This document shows positions 25,101 to 33,382 of a stretch of 42,987 nt of DNA, piece by piece. The notes beneath the pieces were generated by a model, which was not told the origin of the DNA, ran no database searches, and saw only the letters and a list, made by a program, of their open reading frames with translations. The stretch's first letter is position 1. Each line of letters begins with the position of its first letter. The DNA lies in assembly GCA_964411675.1 (NCBI GenBank), contig CAYPLR010000010.1, positions 1-42,987 on the forward strand, in the 5' to 3' direction. Made by a program: the position numbers and the translations under genes. Source of the DNA: JAAYBG01 sp964411675 (lineage in GTDB: Bacteria; Bacillota_I; Bacilli_A; ML615J-28; CAG-698).

Positions 25101-25684
25101 TAGAAAGCATTGTTATTCCTGAAGTCATAGAGATTATTGTTGATTCACTATTTGAAAATTGTGGTTCGCTAAAAGAAGTGGTTTTCCAAGGTGAAGTAAC
25201 AGAGATTAATAATAATGCCTTTGCTGGATGTAGTTCTCTAGAAGAAATAGAGTTACCTAACACAGTAAGAATCATTCATTCAGCAGCATTTAAAGATTGT
25301 ATTGCATTAACAAATATTGTTTTCCCAGAAGAATTGGAACAAATAATCGATAATGCTTTCTTTGGATGTACTGCATTAACTGAAATTGATCTACCAGCAA
25401 AATTAAAGAAAATAGGGAATTTAGCATTTAGTAGTTGTACTGGTTTGACAGAGATAAACCTTCCTGCGGAAGTAGTAGAGATTGGTCAAGATGCATTTAA
25501 AAATTGTAGTGCTCTTGTAGAAATATTTATTCCTTCAACAGCAATTACAATAGGTAAAAATATATTGGCAAATTGCCCTACTTTAACTTATATTTATACA
25601 AGTTCAGGCAACGAAGAAGCTTTGGCACAAATATTTAATGATAATGGTAATAAAGCATATGCAAATTTAATAACAGTTAGATAA
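22130..25684 (+). CDS. BspA-type leucine-rich-repeat lipoprotein
   Basis: 1184 aa from ATG 22130 (AAGGAGG upstream; the longer frame from 22031 runs through the promoter). The signal peptide ends in lipobox LFAGC (C21). The rest is a solenoid of roughly forty LRR_5/BspA repeats of about 23 residues with the pattern 'I..AF.GC..L..I.IP..V..IG'. It is broken by three longer modules with the motif (I/G)DGVLY/GILY/NIIY followed by a proline strand, as is usual in this family. No membrane anchor or enzyme domain follows; the last residues close the solenoid. BspA-like proteins act in adhesion or protein binding. Its own promoter and terminator make it a single-gene unit. Confidence 0.9.
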   Translation: MKKRIFIAMVLFFALLLFAGCKKKETIEDSLGFQYHLNSDNTCEIVDYVGTKGVIAIPQIYTNPDGIQYEIISIADSAFMKNKTITEVTIPDSVTFLGDKTFRNATNLNKIIIGAGITTFPREAFYNCTNLTNITIGGEVSVVGTYAFYGCKNLVTLVLPATVERIEAAAFSGCTKLVNLSFDGGNPENESKLQYIGDNAFKNCKGFITLNFSDSVEEFGETPFAGCSNVVEVTIGTGVHTITETTFAGLIKLERIIVSEENTTYKSIDGVLYNKSITEILFTPLSIKEIIVPTTVTEIKDSQFLGCEYLRSVTLHNNVKKIGDKAFYECKALREITIPNKITRIGSYTFASNVALDTIKIGSGIKEIDLTAFSKCDALRLIIVDENNPTFGNYRGDGILYDKDISEIVFVPKGISGRIFLPETLTEIGSRKFASCTRVTGIVIPDSVKIVGASAFMGCTSLTDITLPKDLKVIEYTLLYGCTSLKTINIPASVTTIKSLAFGNCSGSLENVVIPNTVTSIQNGIFQGCKYLKTVVIGNEITNLSESTFKNCTRLSEVTLPTNLKIIGDSAFAGCNALVELNIPRNVVTIGENVFEGCTKIETIDLPNTVTALGDRSFFGCSSLTSIKLSESLTILSNSLFEECAKLKKINIPNTVTSVKNRTFFNCYALETIKFSNTLTSVGASSFANCYRLIGTEGYEKLVFPASLKTLRDYSFFGCTSLEEVVISSTITTVGANSFQRCTKLNKITIEGSTSTNVSFGAYTFANTAITEIVIPDNVLIISNNLFSDCLALTKVSIGSNVQSIDGSAFKNCVNLAEISVNNNKEGFYEEDNIIYLDKGEDVSIVFAPYSIVGKVTINSKVTEIGNYVFSSHAKITEVILPTGLEKIGMGTFSGCSGLTKIIVPAKVNMVSNFAFQNCTNLASVEFLGTIIEIGQSAFEGCTFLEDFTIDTEVKKIGSKAFFGCENLKNIVIPNGIEEIGTSAFAGCNGLESIVIPEVIEIIVDSLFENCGSLKEVVFQGEVTEINNNAFAGCSSLEEIELPNTVRIIHSAAFKDCIALTNIVFPEELEQIIDNAFFGCTALTEIDLPAKLKKIGNLAFSSCTGLTEINLPAEVVEIGQDAFKNCSALVEIFIPSTAITIGKNILANCPTLTYIYTSSGNEEALAQIFNDNGNKAYANLITVR

Positions 25685-25685
25685 T

Positions 25686-25717
25686 AAAAAGGATATTTTA
25701 AAAATATCCTTTTTTTA
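25686..25717 (+). terminator. Terminator of the BspA-type gene
   Basis: Stem AAAAAGGATAT.../...ATATCCTTTTT followed by a run of seven T. Confidence 0.85.
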
Positions 25718-25734
25718 TTTAAAAAAGCGCATTA

Positions 25735-25748
25735 TGTAAGCGTTTTAA
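25735..25748. promoter_or_regulatory. Cre-like site 1 upstream of oppA
   Basis: TGTAAGCGTTTTAA, with the TGTAAGCG half of the ideal cre dyad. Confidence 0.6.
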
Positions 25749-25787
25749 ACAAGAAAAACAAGCAAAAATACGATATTTTTATTGTTA

Positions 25788-25801
25788 TCAAGCGCTTACA
25801 T
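25788..25801. promoter_or_regulatory. Cre-like site 2 upstream of oppA
   Basis: TCAAGCGCTTACAT, centred 52 bp from site 1 and about 53 bp before the expected RNA start. This is a position where CcpA often activates rather than represses. Confidence 0.6.
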
Positions 25802-25811
25802 TAAAAAAACA

Positions 25812-25840
25812 TTGACTTTATTACTTGAAACATTTATAAT
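25812..25840 (+). promoter_or_regulatory. Promoter of the opp operon
   Basis: TTGACT (25812-25817), 17-nt spacer, TATAAT (25835-25840). Confidence 0.85.
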
Positions 25841-25892
25841 AAGAATAATCAAATGGTCAAATTTGATAAACAATGATGGAGGAAAACGAACT

Positions 25893-28757
25893 ATGAATTT
25901 CAAGAAATTTTTTATGTTCTTATTATTAGTGTCTTGCATATTCATTTTTATCGGCTGTAAAGATCCTGAAGAGGAAGATCCTAACGAGGAAGATCCAATT
26001 GAGAATCCAGAAGATGAAAAAGATACTGTAAAAGTAACTGCAACAACTGAAAAATTAGAATTAATTTTCAATTCTACTGTAAAGGGAAGTGAAGCAAATA
26101 AAGGGCAAGTTGAAGCAACAGGTCCAAGTGCTTTACTATATGAGAGTTCTAACACAGCTGTAGCTAAAGTTGATGCTGGTGGTTTAGTAACTGGTTTAGC
26201 TGCTGGAGAAGCAACTATTAAAGTTATCAGTTCTACTGATGCAACAAACTTTGTAGAAATTCCTGTAACTGTATCAGGATTACAATTAGCTGGTGGTGAA
26301 GCGGGATATTTATTCAATTATAAATATGCTGATTTAGCAACAAGAACAGGTATCTTAGCTGCTCTTGAAAGATGGTTATTAAATGTCGGTTATAGTATTC
26401 CACTATATTCATCATTAAGCTTTACTTTATATAGTGAAAGAGTTACCCCATTATCAGAAGTATACGTTCCTAATATGGGATTTGGTACTTTCTATGGATC
26501 TGTATCAACTGGTACTGCTGCAGGAACTGCAACTGACCCAGCTTATAGATCATACACAAGCGCAAGTCCTAAAACATTAAATGCTTTAATGTATTCAGAC
26601 TCAGCTGAAAGTGATATCTTAACTATGGTATCTGATGCATTATTTGTTATTGATTTTAATGCTGAAGTTGATGGATTTAAGATGTATCCTTCAATGGCTA
26701 AAACATTAGCACAACCTGCAAAATTAGTGGGTGGTACATATGTTCCAATTGAAAATGTTGACGACAACACATTAGCAGACACATGGCTAATTACTTTAAG
26801 AGAAGATCTAGAATTCACAGATTATCAAGGTAATAAACTTGCTGAAATCGATGCTGATGACTTCATTTACACTTATCAACAATTATTAGATCCAAAACAA
26901 GTTAACTCACGTGCGGATGATGTTTTCTTCAGTTCTACATTCAAAGTAGTTGGTGCTGAAGCATACTTCAAAGGTGAAGGTACTTGGGATCAAGTAGGAA
27001 TTAAAAAAGTAAGTAAATATCAATTTGTATTTGAAACAACTACAGAATTTAACTCATGGGATTTCCATTATAGTACTTCAAGTTTCATTTTAGGTCCAGT
27101 TTATGACGTAATGTATGAAGCAACAAAAGTTACTGATACAAATGGAGTTGTTACTACTAAATGGGGTAATATTACTGATATCGAATTTGATAAGACTAAT
27201 ATGATGGCATATACTGGCCCATATCTATTAACTTATCTTGAAGATAGCGTAGCTTATCGTTTAGCTAAGAATCCTAACTGGAGTCAAAATAATACAATTC
27301 CTTTCAACTATGCATTTGACAAGGTTGAATTCTCAATTGTTAAAGATAACAATGCTGCATTTGAATTGTGGGAAGCTGGAAAACTAGATGTTATTTCTAT
27401 TCCTTCAACTAAACTAGAAGATTTCATTGATAACCCAGGATTAAAGAAAGCTCCAGGCGCAACAGTATTCCGTTTGAATGTTAATGCTGCTTCACAAGAA
27501 CAATTAGAAGAAATCTTTGGATGGGGCGCAGAAACATGGGTAGCTAATCCATTATTACAAGAAGTTGATTTTAGAACTGCATTGTATTATGCAATCGATA
27601 GACTAGATATTACTAGTACAGTTGCTAAGACAAGAAATCCTGAAATCATCTACATGAACAGTGCATACGTTGTTATGGATGGAACAGCAGGTAACATTTA
27701 TCGTGAAACTGATGCTGGTAAATCAGTAATCAATGGTATTTATGTAAATGATCTTAATTTATTAGAAGAATCATATGGATTCAGTGCTACTCTTGCAAAA
27801 GAATATTATGTTAAAGCATTAACTAACCTAGTTAAAGCTGGAACTATTGGACAAGGCACAGAAGCTGAACCAGTTATTCTTGGATTAGAATTATCATTAT
27901 TTGATGGTGATGAACAAACTAAGTTAGGTCAATACATAGAAAGCGCATGGGAAAGTATCTTTAATGAGCAAACAGTATATCCTAATATTCAATTAGATGT
28001 AACAGTAATCAACAATCCTGGTATGGATGTATACTACGAAAAACAAATGACAGGTAAGTTTGATATTGGTATTGGTGGTATTTCTGGTTCTGCACTAGAT
28101 CCATTAGGATACATGGATGTATTCTTTGATACTACAGATGGCTCTGCTACTACAAATGGCTTACAATTAACATGGGGCGTTGATACCAATGCTGTTGAGA
28201 TTGAATGGAATGGTATGATTTGGAGCTATGAAGCATTATCGCAAGCTGCTAACGGTCCTACATTCGTTTGTGAAGGTAATAACCTACAAGCTGAAGCTTA
28301 TGGTAATATGATTGCAAATGGTTCAGATTTCATTAATGCTGTTGCTAAGGCTGCAGGTAAAGAAGATTCTGAAGAATTAAAGACAGCACTTGCTAATATT
28401 GAAAATGCTGTTTCAATTGCTGCAGGATATGAAGCTGTAGCTGCAGGTGTTGATGCATTATTTGCAGGCACTGGTACAGTTGGTTTAACATTTGCTAAAA
28501 CTCATTTTGATAAGGCTGCAGATGACTATGCTCTTGAATGTATCGCATTATGTCAAGGAGATATCGACTTAATTAATAGTAGTGCTGATTACTTAGAAGC
28601 ATATGGTTATGCTCTTGAAGGCTTACAAGCTGCTGTTGATTCTTTAATAGCTGCTGATGCTGCTGCATTCAAGGCTGGAACATATGCAACATATCAAGAA
28701 TATATTGAAGCATTTGCTGCTGCAAAAGCTCAAATGTATTCTTATTACAACTGGTAA
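25893..28757 (+). CDS. oppA: Oligopeptide-binding lipoprotein OppA, oversized, with N-terminal Ig-like domain
   Basis: 954 aa from ATG 25893 (TGGAGG upstream). The signal peptide ends in lipobox FIGC (C22), followed by an acidic Asp/Glu-Pro linker. Residues about 47-128 form a Big_2-like Ig domain (SSNTAVAKVDAGGLVTGLAAGEATIKV). The rest is an SBP_bac_5 solute-binding domain (EDLEFTDYQGNKLAEIDADDF, AYTGPYLLTYLEDSVAYRLAKNPNW, FRTALYYAIDRLDI). An Ala-rich helical stretch fills the C-terminal 200 residues. Ordinary OppA is ~540-600 aa; large forms occur in Mollicutes. It delivers peptides to OppBCDF, which follow. A hairpin after it may raise its level over the permease genes. Confidence 0.88.
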   Translation: MNFKKFFMFLLLVSCIFIFIGCKDPEEEDPNEEDPIENPEDEKDTVKVTATTEKLELIFNSTVKGSEANKGQVEATGPSALLYESSNTAVAKVDAGGLVTGLAAGEATIKVISSTDATNFVEIPVTVSGLQLAGGEAGYLFNYKYADLATRTGILAALERWLLNVGYSIPLYSSLSFTLYSERVTPLSEVYVPNMGFGTFYGSVSTGTAAGTATDPAYRSYTSASPKTLNALMYSDSAESDILTMVSDALFVIDFNAEVDGFKMYPSMAKTLAQPAKLVGGTYVPIENVDDNTLADTWLITLREDLEFTDYQGNKLAEIDADDFIYTYQQLLDPKQVNSRADDVFFSSTFKVVGAEAYFKGEGTWDQVGIKKVSKYQFVFETTTEFNSWDFHYSTSSFILGPVYDVMYEATKVTDTNGVVTTKWGNITDIEFDKTNMMAYTGPYLLTYLEDSVAYRLAKNPNWSQNNTIPFNYAFDKVEFSIVKDNNAAFELWEAGKLDVISIPSTKLEDFIDNPGLKKAPGATVFRLNVNAASQEQLEEIFGWGAETWVANPLLQEVDFRTALYYAIDRLDITSTVAKTRNPEIIYMNSAYVVMDGTAGNIYRETDAGKSVINGIYVNDLNLLEESYGFSATLAKEYYVKALTNLVKAGTIGQGTEAEPVILGLELSLFDGDEQTKLGQYIESAWESIFNEQTVYPNIQLDVTVINNPGMDVYYEKQMTGKFDIGIGGISGSALDPLGYMDVFFDTTDGSATTNGLQLTWGVDTNAVEIEWNGMIWSYEALSQAANGPTFVCEGNNLQAEAYGNMIANGSDFINAVAKAAGKEDSEELKTALANIENAVSIAAGYEAVAAGVDALFAGTGTVGLTFAKTHFDKAADDYALECIALCQGDIDLINSSADYLEAYGYALEGLQAAVDSLIAADAAAFKAGTYATYQEYIEAFAAAKAQMYSYYNW

Positions 28758-28789
28758 AAATAAATCAAAAAAAATGATTAAGTTAATGG

Positions 28790-28814
28790 AGCCAACAATC
28801 AAAAATTGTTGGCT
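28790..28814 (+). terminator. Intercistronic hairpin between oppA and oppB
   Basis: A 10-bp stem AGCCAACAAT/ATTGTTGGCT with a 5-nt loop, followed only by TTATGTT. It is likely a partial terminator or mRNA-protecting stem that favours oppA over oppBCDF. Confidence 0.6.
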
Positions 28815-28837
28815 TTATGTTGCATAGGAGGAATAAA

Positions 28838-29773
28838 ATGCTTAAATACATTATGAAGCGAATTATCTTGATATTTTTCACAATGTTCTTGATTTTATCA
28901 TTAACATACATACTGATGAAAAATATTCCTAGATATCCACCGCTAGACCCAAATCTTGATGAAGAGACATATCAAATGTATGAAGAAAAATATGGATACA
29001 ATAAGCCTGTTATAGAGCAATATGCTCGTTGGCTAAGGAATATTGTAACTGAATGGGATTGGGGTGTTTCTACTGTTTATCGACCAGGTTCAAACACGTT
29101 TATTGTTCTAACAAGTAGATTACCCGTCACATTAAAGTTGAATTTTTATTCTTTATTTGTTTTCATACCTTTTGGCTTCTTATTTGGTATTATTGCTGCG
29201 CTAAGAAAAAACAAACCTCTCGATCATGTTATATCACTTGGAGTAATTATATTCATATCAGTACCTTCGTTTGTTGTCATTACTTTGTTAATGATTTCAG
29301 CGAAGTATGTAAATTTACCGCCTCAATGGGAAGCAAGCGACCTTTTAAACTGGCGGCACTTAGTTATTCCAATCCTCGCTTTATCATTAGGGCCAATTGC
29401 CGGCTTAACAAGATTTTCGCGAGCAGAGTTATCGGAAGTGTTAACTTCAGATTTCATTTTATTAGCACGAACAAAAGGTTTAAATAGATTCCAAACTACA
29501 GTTAGACACGCACTAAGAAACTCTATGGTTCCATTGATGCCAATGATTATAGGAAGTTTTGTTAGTATTTTAAGTGGATCTCTGATTCTTGAAACGATAT
29601 ATGGTATTCCAGGAGTTGGAGGAATATTCAAATCATCTTTGGATATGCAAGATTATAATCTAACAATGACAATCTTGGCTTTCTATACTGTAATTGGTTT
29701 ATTTGCAACACTACTTGTTGACATGTCATATGGTATTGTTGACCCTAGAATTAGAATGGGGGCAAGGAAATAA
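28838..29773 (+). CDS. oppB: Oligopeptide ABC transporter permease OppB
   Basis: 311-aa inner permease half of the peptide importer. It begins MLKYIMKRIILIFFTMFLILSLTY, as OppB/DppB proteins do. It has about six membrane segments, and the cytoplasmic EAA loop ARTKGLNRFQTTVRHALRNS contacts the ATPases. The start ATG 28838 has AGGAGG upstream; an in-frame ATG seven codons earlier would read through that site. Its stop overlaps the oppC start by one base. Confidence 0.94.
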   Translation: MLKYIMKRIILIFFTMFLILSLTYILMKNIPRYPPLDPNLDEETYQMYEEKYGYNKPVIEQYARWLRNIVTEWDWGVSTVYRPGSNTFIVLTSRLPVTLKLNFYSLFVFIPFGFLFGIIAALRKNKPLDHVISLGVIIFISVPSFVVITLLMISAKYVNLPPQWEASDLLNWRHLVIPILALSLGPIAGLTRFSRAELSEVLTSDFILLARTKGLNRFQTTVRHALRNSMVPLMPMIIGSFVSILSGSLILETIYGIPGVGGIFKSSLDMQDYNLTMTILAFYTVIGLFATLLVDMSYGIVDPRIRMGARK

Positions 29774-31098
29774 TGGAAAATATTAGAGATATCGATAAAA
29801 GTAGATTTAAATTAGTCCAGTTAGATGAAAAAATTCATGATACCAAGTTTGAAACAAAAGCAATTGGTTATTTTGGTGATGCTTTAAGAAGATTTTCACG
29901 GAATAAATCAAGCGTTGTTGCTTTCATCATTTTGTGTGGAGTTATTTTTCTAGCAATTTTTGCTCCAATGATCAGTAAATATGACATTGATGAAATCAAT
30001 CCGAGATTACAATACTTATCGCCTAGAGTTCCTGTATTGGAAAAACTAGGCATATTAAATGGATATAAAACATATAATGTTCAAGTAAACACAATAGTTA
30101 ATCCAGAGGATGATAATTATAGTGCAACTAAAGTAGCCAGTAAAGAACAATATGACACATCATTTATTGTAAAATATGGCCAAAAAACAACCATTATTCA
30201 AAATGGAACAGAATACGAATATCAAGAAATTGTCTATGATACTTATAAGTTTTATGCTCAACCTTATGTAAAATTGAATGTTACGAGTGCTGAATTCGAA
30301 CGCTTGAATGCAATCGAAGGAGCAATTTTAGAGGTTAGAGCGATAAAAGGTATTGTTGGTGAAGATGCAGAATATGATTTATTAATTGATCCTGCAGTAG
30401 CAGAAGACTTCGGTGTTAAAACATATTATGTGTTTGGAACTGACGCTCTAGGTAGAGATATGTGGACTCTTGTATGGACAGGTAGTAGAACATCTTTAAT
30501 CATTGGTTTGTTTGTTGCTGCTGTAACCATCACAATCGGTATCATTTGGGGTTCTATTTCTGGATATTATGGCGGAACAGTCGATTTAGTTATGGAACGT
30601 TTCACTGAAGTTTTAGGTGGAATTCCATGGCTAGTAATTATGACATTAATGAAACTATATTTTGGTGGTAGTGTATTAACCGTAGCCATTGCGCTTGTCT
30701 TAACCAGTTGGATTGGAACCGCAAGTACAGTAAGATCGCAGTTTTATCGGTATAAAGGCCGAGAATATGTTCTTGCATCTCGTACTTTAGGTGCCAGAGA
30801 TAAAAGGTTAATTTTCAAGCATATTCTACCCAATGCATTAGGGCCAATCGTTACCTCTTCAGTTTTAATTATACCATCAGCTATTTTCTTTGAATCAACG
30901 GTATCGTATTTAGGAATAGGCGTAACTTCTGATACCTCTATCGGTAACTTATTAAGTAGTGGACAAGCTTTAGTTACAACATATCCTCATTTAACGATTG
31001 CACCAGCATTAATCATTTCTGTTTTGATGATAACTTTCAACTTATTTGGAAATGGTTTGCGTGATGCTCTAAATCCAACATTGAGAGGAGTTGAATAA
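29773..31098 (+). CDS. oppC: Oligopeptide ABC transporter permease OppC with extracytoplasmic insert
   Basis: 441 aa, against ~300 for usual OppC. TM1 is at about 48-66. Residues about 83-218 form an extra hydrophilic domain outside the membrane (Tyr-rich strands such as GYKTYNVQVNTIV and EYEYQEIVYDTYKFYAQPYV) before the standard FGTDALGRDMW motif (221-231). The remaining five membrane segments and the EAA loop ASRTLGARDKRLIFKHILPN are normal. The insert would face OppA and could dock it. It overlaps oppB by one base (TAATG) and ends one base before the oppD ATG. Confidence 0.92.
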   Translation: MENIRDIDKSRFKLVQLDEKIHDTKFETKAIGYFGDALRRFSRNKSSVVAFIILCGVIFLAIFAPMISKYDIDEINPRLQYLSPRVPVLEKLGILNGYKTYNVQVNTIVNPEDDNYSATKVASKEQYDTSFIVKYGQKTTIIQNGTEYEYQEIVYDTYKFYAQPYVKLNVTSAEFERLNAIEGAILEVRAIKGIVGEDAEYDLLIDPAVAEDFGVKTYYVFGTDALGRDMWTLVWTGSRTSLIIGLFVAAVTITIGIIWGSISGYYGGTVDLVMERFTEVLGGIPWLVIMTLMKLYFGGSVLTVAIALVLTSWIGTASTVRSQFYRYKGREYVLASRTLGARDKRLIFKHILPNALGPIVTSSVLIIPSAIFFESTVSYLGIGVTSDTSIGNLLSSGQALVTTYPHLTIAPALIISVLMITFNLFGNGLRDALNPTLRGVE

Positions 31099-31099
31099 C

Positions 31100-32179
31100 A
31101 TGGATGAATACAAGAATGTATTAGCCAACGAAGAAAAAAACACTCAATTGTCAGGAGAAACTATTTTAAAAGTAGAAAACCTTACTATTTCATTTAGAAC
31201 TCCAGGAGGCTTGGTTAGAGCAGTTCGTGGTGTTGATTTTGAACTTAAAAAAGGTGAGACACTTTGTATAGTAGGAGAATCAGGTTCAGGAAAATCAGTA
31301 ACAAGTAGAGCAATTATGGGTATTTTGGCAGGAAATGCAATTATTGATGATGGCCATATATACTATAAAAACTTAGATTTAACTCGTTGTGAAGAAAGTG
31401 ATTTTTACCAAATAAGAGGATCGAAAATTGGAATGATCTTCCAAGATCCTTTATCAAGTTTAAATCCGATTATGAAGATTGGTAAACAATTAACAGAAAC
31501 ATTGATTTTAAAGAACAACATGCATAAACATGAAGCTAAGAAAAAAGCTTTAGAATTAATGAAAGATGTTGGTATCCCTCAAGCTGAAAAAAGATATTAT
31601 CAATATCCATTTCAATTTTCTGGAGGTATGAGGCAAAGAATAGTTATCGCAATTGCATTAGCAATGGAACCTGAAATTTTAATTTGTGATGAGCCTACTA
31701 CAGCTTTGGACGTTACTATTCAAGCACAAATTTTGGATTTAATCAATAATCTAAAGCAAAAAAGAGAATTATCAATTATTTTCATTACTCACGACTTAGG
31801 TGTAGTTGCTAATATGGCTGATAGAATTGCAGTTATGTATGCAGGTAAAATTGTTGAATATGGAAAATCAGACGAGGTTTTCTATGATGCACGACATCCG
31901 TATACATGGGCTTTGCTAGAGTCAATGCCAGCATTAGAACGTAAAGAGCGCTTAAATGCGATTCCAGGAACACCACCTAATATGTTATTTCCACCAAAAG
32001 GAGATGCATTTGCAGCGAGAAATAGATACGCAATGCAAATAGATTATGAAGAACACCCTCCATTCTTTAAAGTAAGTGATACTCACTATGCAGCAACTTG
32101 GTTGCTACATCCAAATGCTCCAAAAATTGAATCCCCAATCAAAGAAAAAGCATTTGCTAGTAAAATGAAGGAGAAATAA
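31100..32179 (+). CDS. oppD: Oligopeptide ABC transporter ATPase OppD
   Basis: 359-aa ATP-binding subunit. Walker A GESGSGKS (59-66), Q-loop FQDP, signature FSGGMRQR, Walker B ILICDEPTTALD and switch His in THDLG are all present. The C-terminal oligopeptide/dipeptide-transporter extension (HPYTWALLESMP, IPGTPPNMLFPPKG) lacks the Cys cluster that binds Fe-S in some relatives. ATG 31100 lies nine bases after GAGAGGAG; a TTG at 31091 directly abuts that site and is less likely. Confidence 0.94.
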   Translation: MDEYKNVLANEEKNTQLSGETILKVENLTISFRTPGGLVRAVRGVDFELKKGETLCIVGESGSGKSVTSRAIMGILAGNAIIDDGHIYYKNLDLTRCEESDFYQIRGSKIGMIFQDPLSSLNPIMKIGKQLTETLILKNNMHKHEAKKKALELMKDVGIPQAEKRYYQYPFQFSGGMRQRIVIAIALAMEPEILICDEPTTALDVTIQAQILDLINNLKQKRELSIIFITHDLGVVANMADRIAVMYAGKIVEYGKSDEVFYDARHPYTWALLESMPALERKERLNAIPGTPPNMLFPPKGDAFAARNRYAMQIDYEEHPPFFKVSDTHYAATWLLHPNAPKIESPIKEKAFASKMKEK

Positions 32180-32180
32180 G

Positions 32181-33377
32181 ATGGCTAATTATACAAAAGG
32201 CGAAAAAGTTTTAGAATTAAAAAATGTAAGACAATACTTTTCAAGCGGATGGGGCCGCAATAAAGTAGTTGTAAAAGCCGTACATAATGTTAGTTTTGAC
32301 GTCTATAAAGGTGAAGTATTTGGTTTAGTAGGTGAGTCTGGTTGTGGAAAAACAACGACAGGGCGAACGATTATAAAACTATACGACATTACAGATGGAG
32401 ATATTTATTTCAAAGGACAAAGAATAGCTTCAGGAATTCGTGGTAAAAAAATAGCGATTAATGCTGCAAAAGAAAGTATTCTTGATAAAAAAGAAGAATA
32501 TAAGAAATTTATAGCAGATACAAAATCAGAAATGAGCAAACAAGATGAGAGTTCTAACGAATACATTCGTGCTCAAGAAGATATGAAAAACGCTCAAGAA
32601 GACTTAGATAAGTTTATCGAAGAAAAAAGAATTGAAATTGAAAACATAAAAAAAGATATTCTTAAGAGTAAAAAAGATAATGATCCAGCAATTGAATTTA
32701 TTACTAAAATGCAAATGATATTTCAAGATCCAATTGATTCTCTAAATCCAAGAATGACTGTAAGAGAGATTATCGCTGAAGGTTTAATCATTCGTGGAGA
32801 AAAAGATCAAGAGTTTATGACCAAAGAAGTAGAGAGAGTTCTTGGATTAGTAGGATTACTACCAGAACATGCCAATCGTTATCCACACGAATTTAGTGGA
32901 GGACAAAGACAAAGAATTGGTATTGCACGGGCATTAATTGTTAATCCAGAATTAATCATTGCTGATGAGCCAATAAGTGCGTTGGACGTTTCTATTCAAG
33001 CACAAGTTATCAATCTTTTAAATGAATTAAGAGAAAAGTTTGAGTTGACAATTCTTTTTATTGCTCATAATTTATCAGTTGTAAAATATTTCTGTGATCG
33101 AATTGGTGTAATGTATTATGGAAGATTAGTAGAAATTGCTTCAACAGAAGAATTGTTCAAGCATCCACTTCATCCATATACGAAGTCATTGCTTTCTGCT
33201 GTTCCACTACCTGATCCAGATTATGAAAAAAATCGTAAAAGAGTTTACTACAATCCCTCTTTAAGAAAATTCACTCCAGAAAAACCAACAATGGAGGAAA
33301 TAATACCTGACCATTTTGTTTATGGAAGTCCAGACGAGATTGAGGCATATCGCAAAGAATTAACTAAAAAGGAATAA
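32181..33377 (+). CDS. oppF: Oligopeptide ABC transporter ATPase OppF with coiled-coil insert
   Basis: 398 aa, against ~310-330 for usual OppF. Walker A GESGCGKT (51-58), signature FSGGQRQR, Walker B LIIADEPISALD and AHNLS are intact. Between Walker A and the Q-loop FQDP (181-184) there is an extra segment of about 90 residues (82-173). It is rich in Lys and Glu with heptad-like spacing and probably forms a long coiled-coil hairpin. Insertions at this place are known in Mollicutes OppF. The C-terminus has the family segment HPLHPYTKSLLSAVPLPDP. It starts one base after the oppD stop, behind AAGGAG, and is last in the operon. Confidence 0.93.
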   Translation: MANYTKGEKVLELKNVRQYFSSGWGRNKVVVKAVHNVSFDVYKGEVFGLVGESGCGKTTTGRTIIKLYDITDGDIYFKGQRIASGIRGKKIAINAAKESILDKKEEYKKFIADTKSEMSKQDESSNEYIRAQEDMKNAQEDLDKFIEEKRIEIENIKKDILKSKKDNDPAIEFITKMQMIFQDPIDSLNPRMTVREIIAEGLIIRGEKDQEFMTKEVERVLGLVGLLPEHANRYPHEFSGGQRQRIGIARALIVNPELIIADEPISALDVSIQAQVINLLNELREKFELTILFIAHNLSVVKYFCDRIGVMYYGRLVEIASTEELFKHPLHPYTKSLLSAVPLPDPDYEKNRKRVYYNPSLRKFTPEKPTMEEIIPDHFVYGSPDEIEAYRKELTKKE

Positions 33378-33382
33378 AATGA

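Noticed and set aside
24730..25275. 181-aa antisense frame inside the BspA-type gene (and similar ones at 23707 and 23308)
   Set aside because: Antisense frames stay open because of the regular repeat composition; they have no start signals and mirror the repeats.
22130..25684. DNA-level tandem repeat or CRISPR-like array
   Set aside because: The ~69-base periodicity is that of diverged protein LRR repeats; nucleotide units differ too much and there are no unique spacers.
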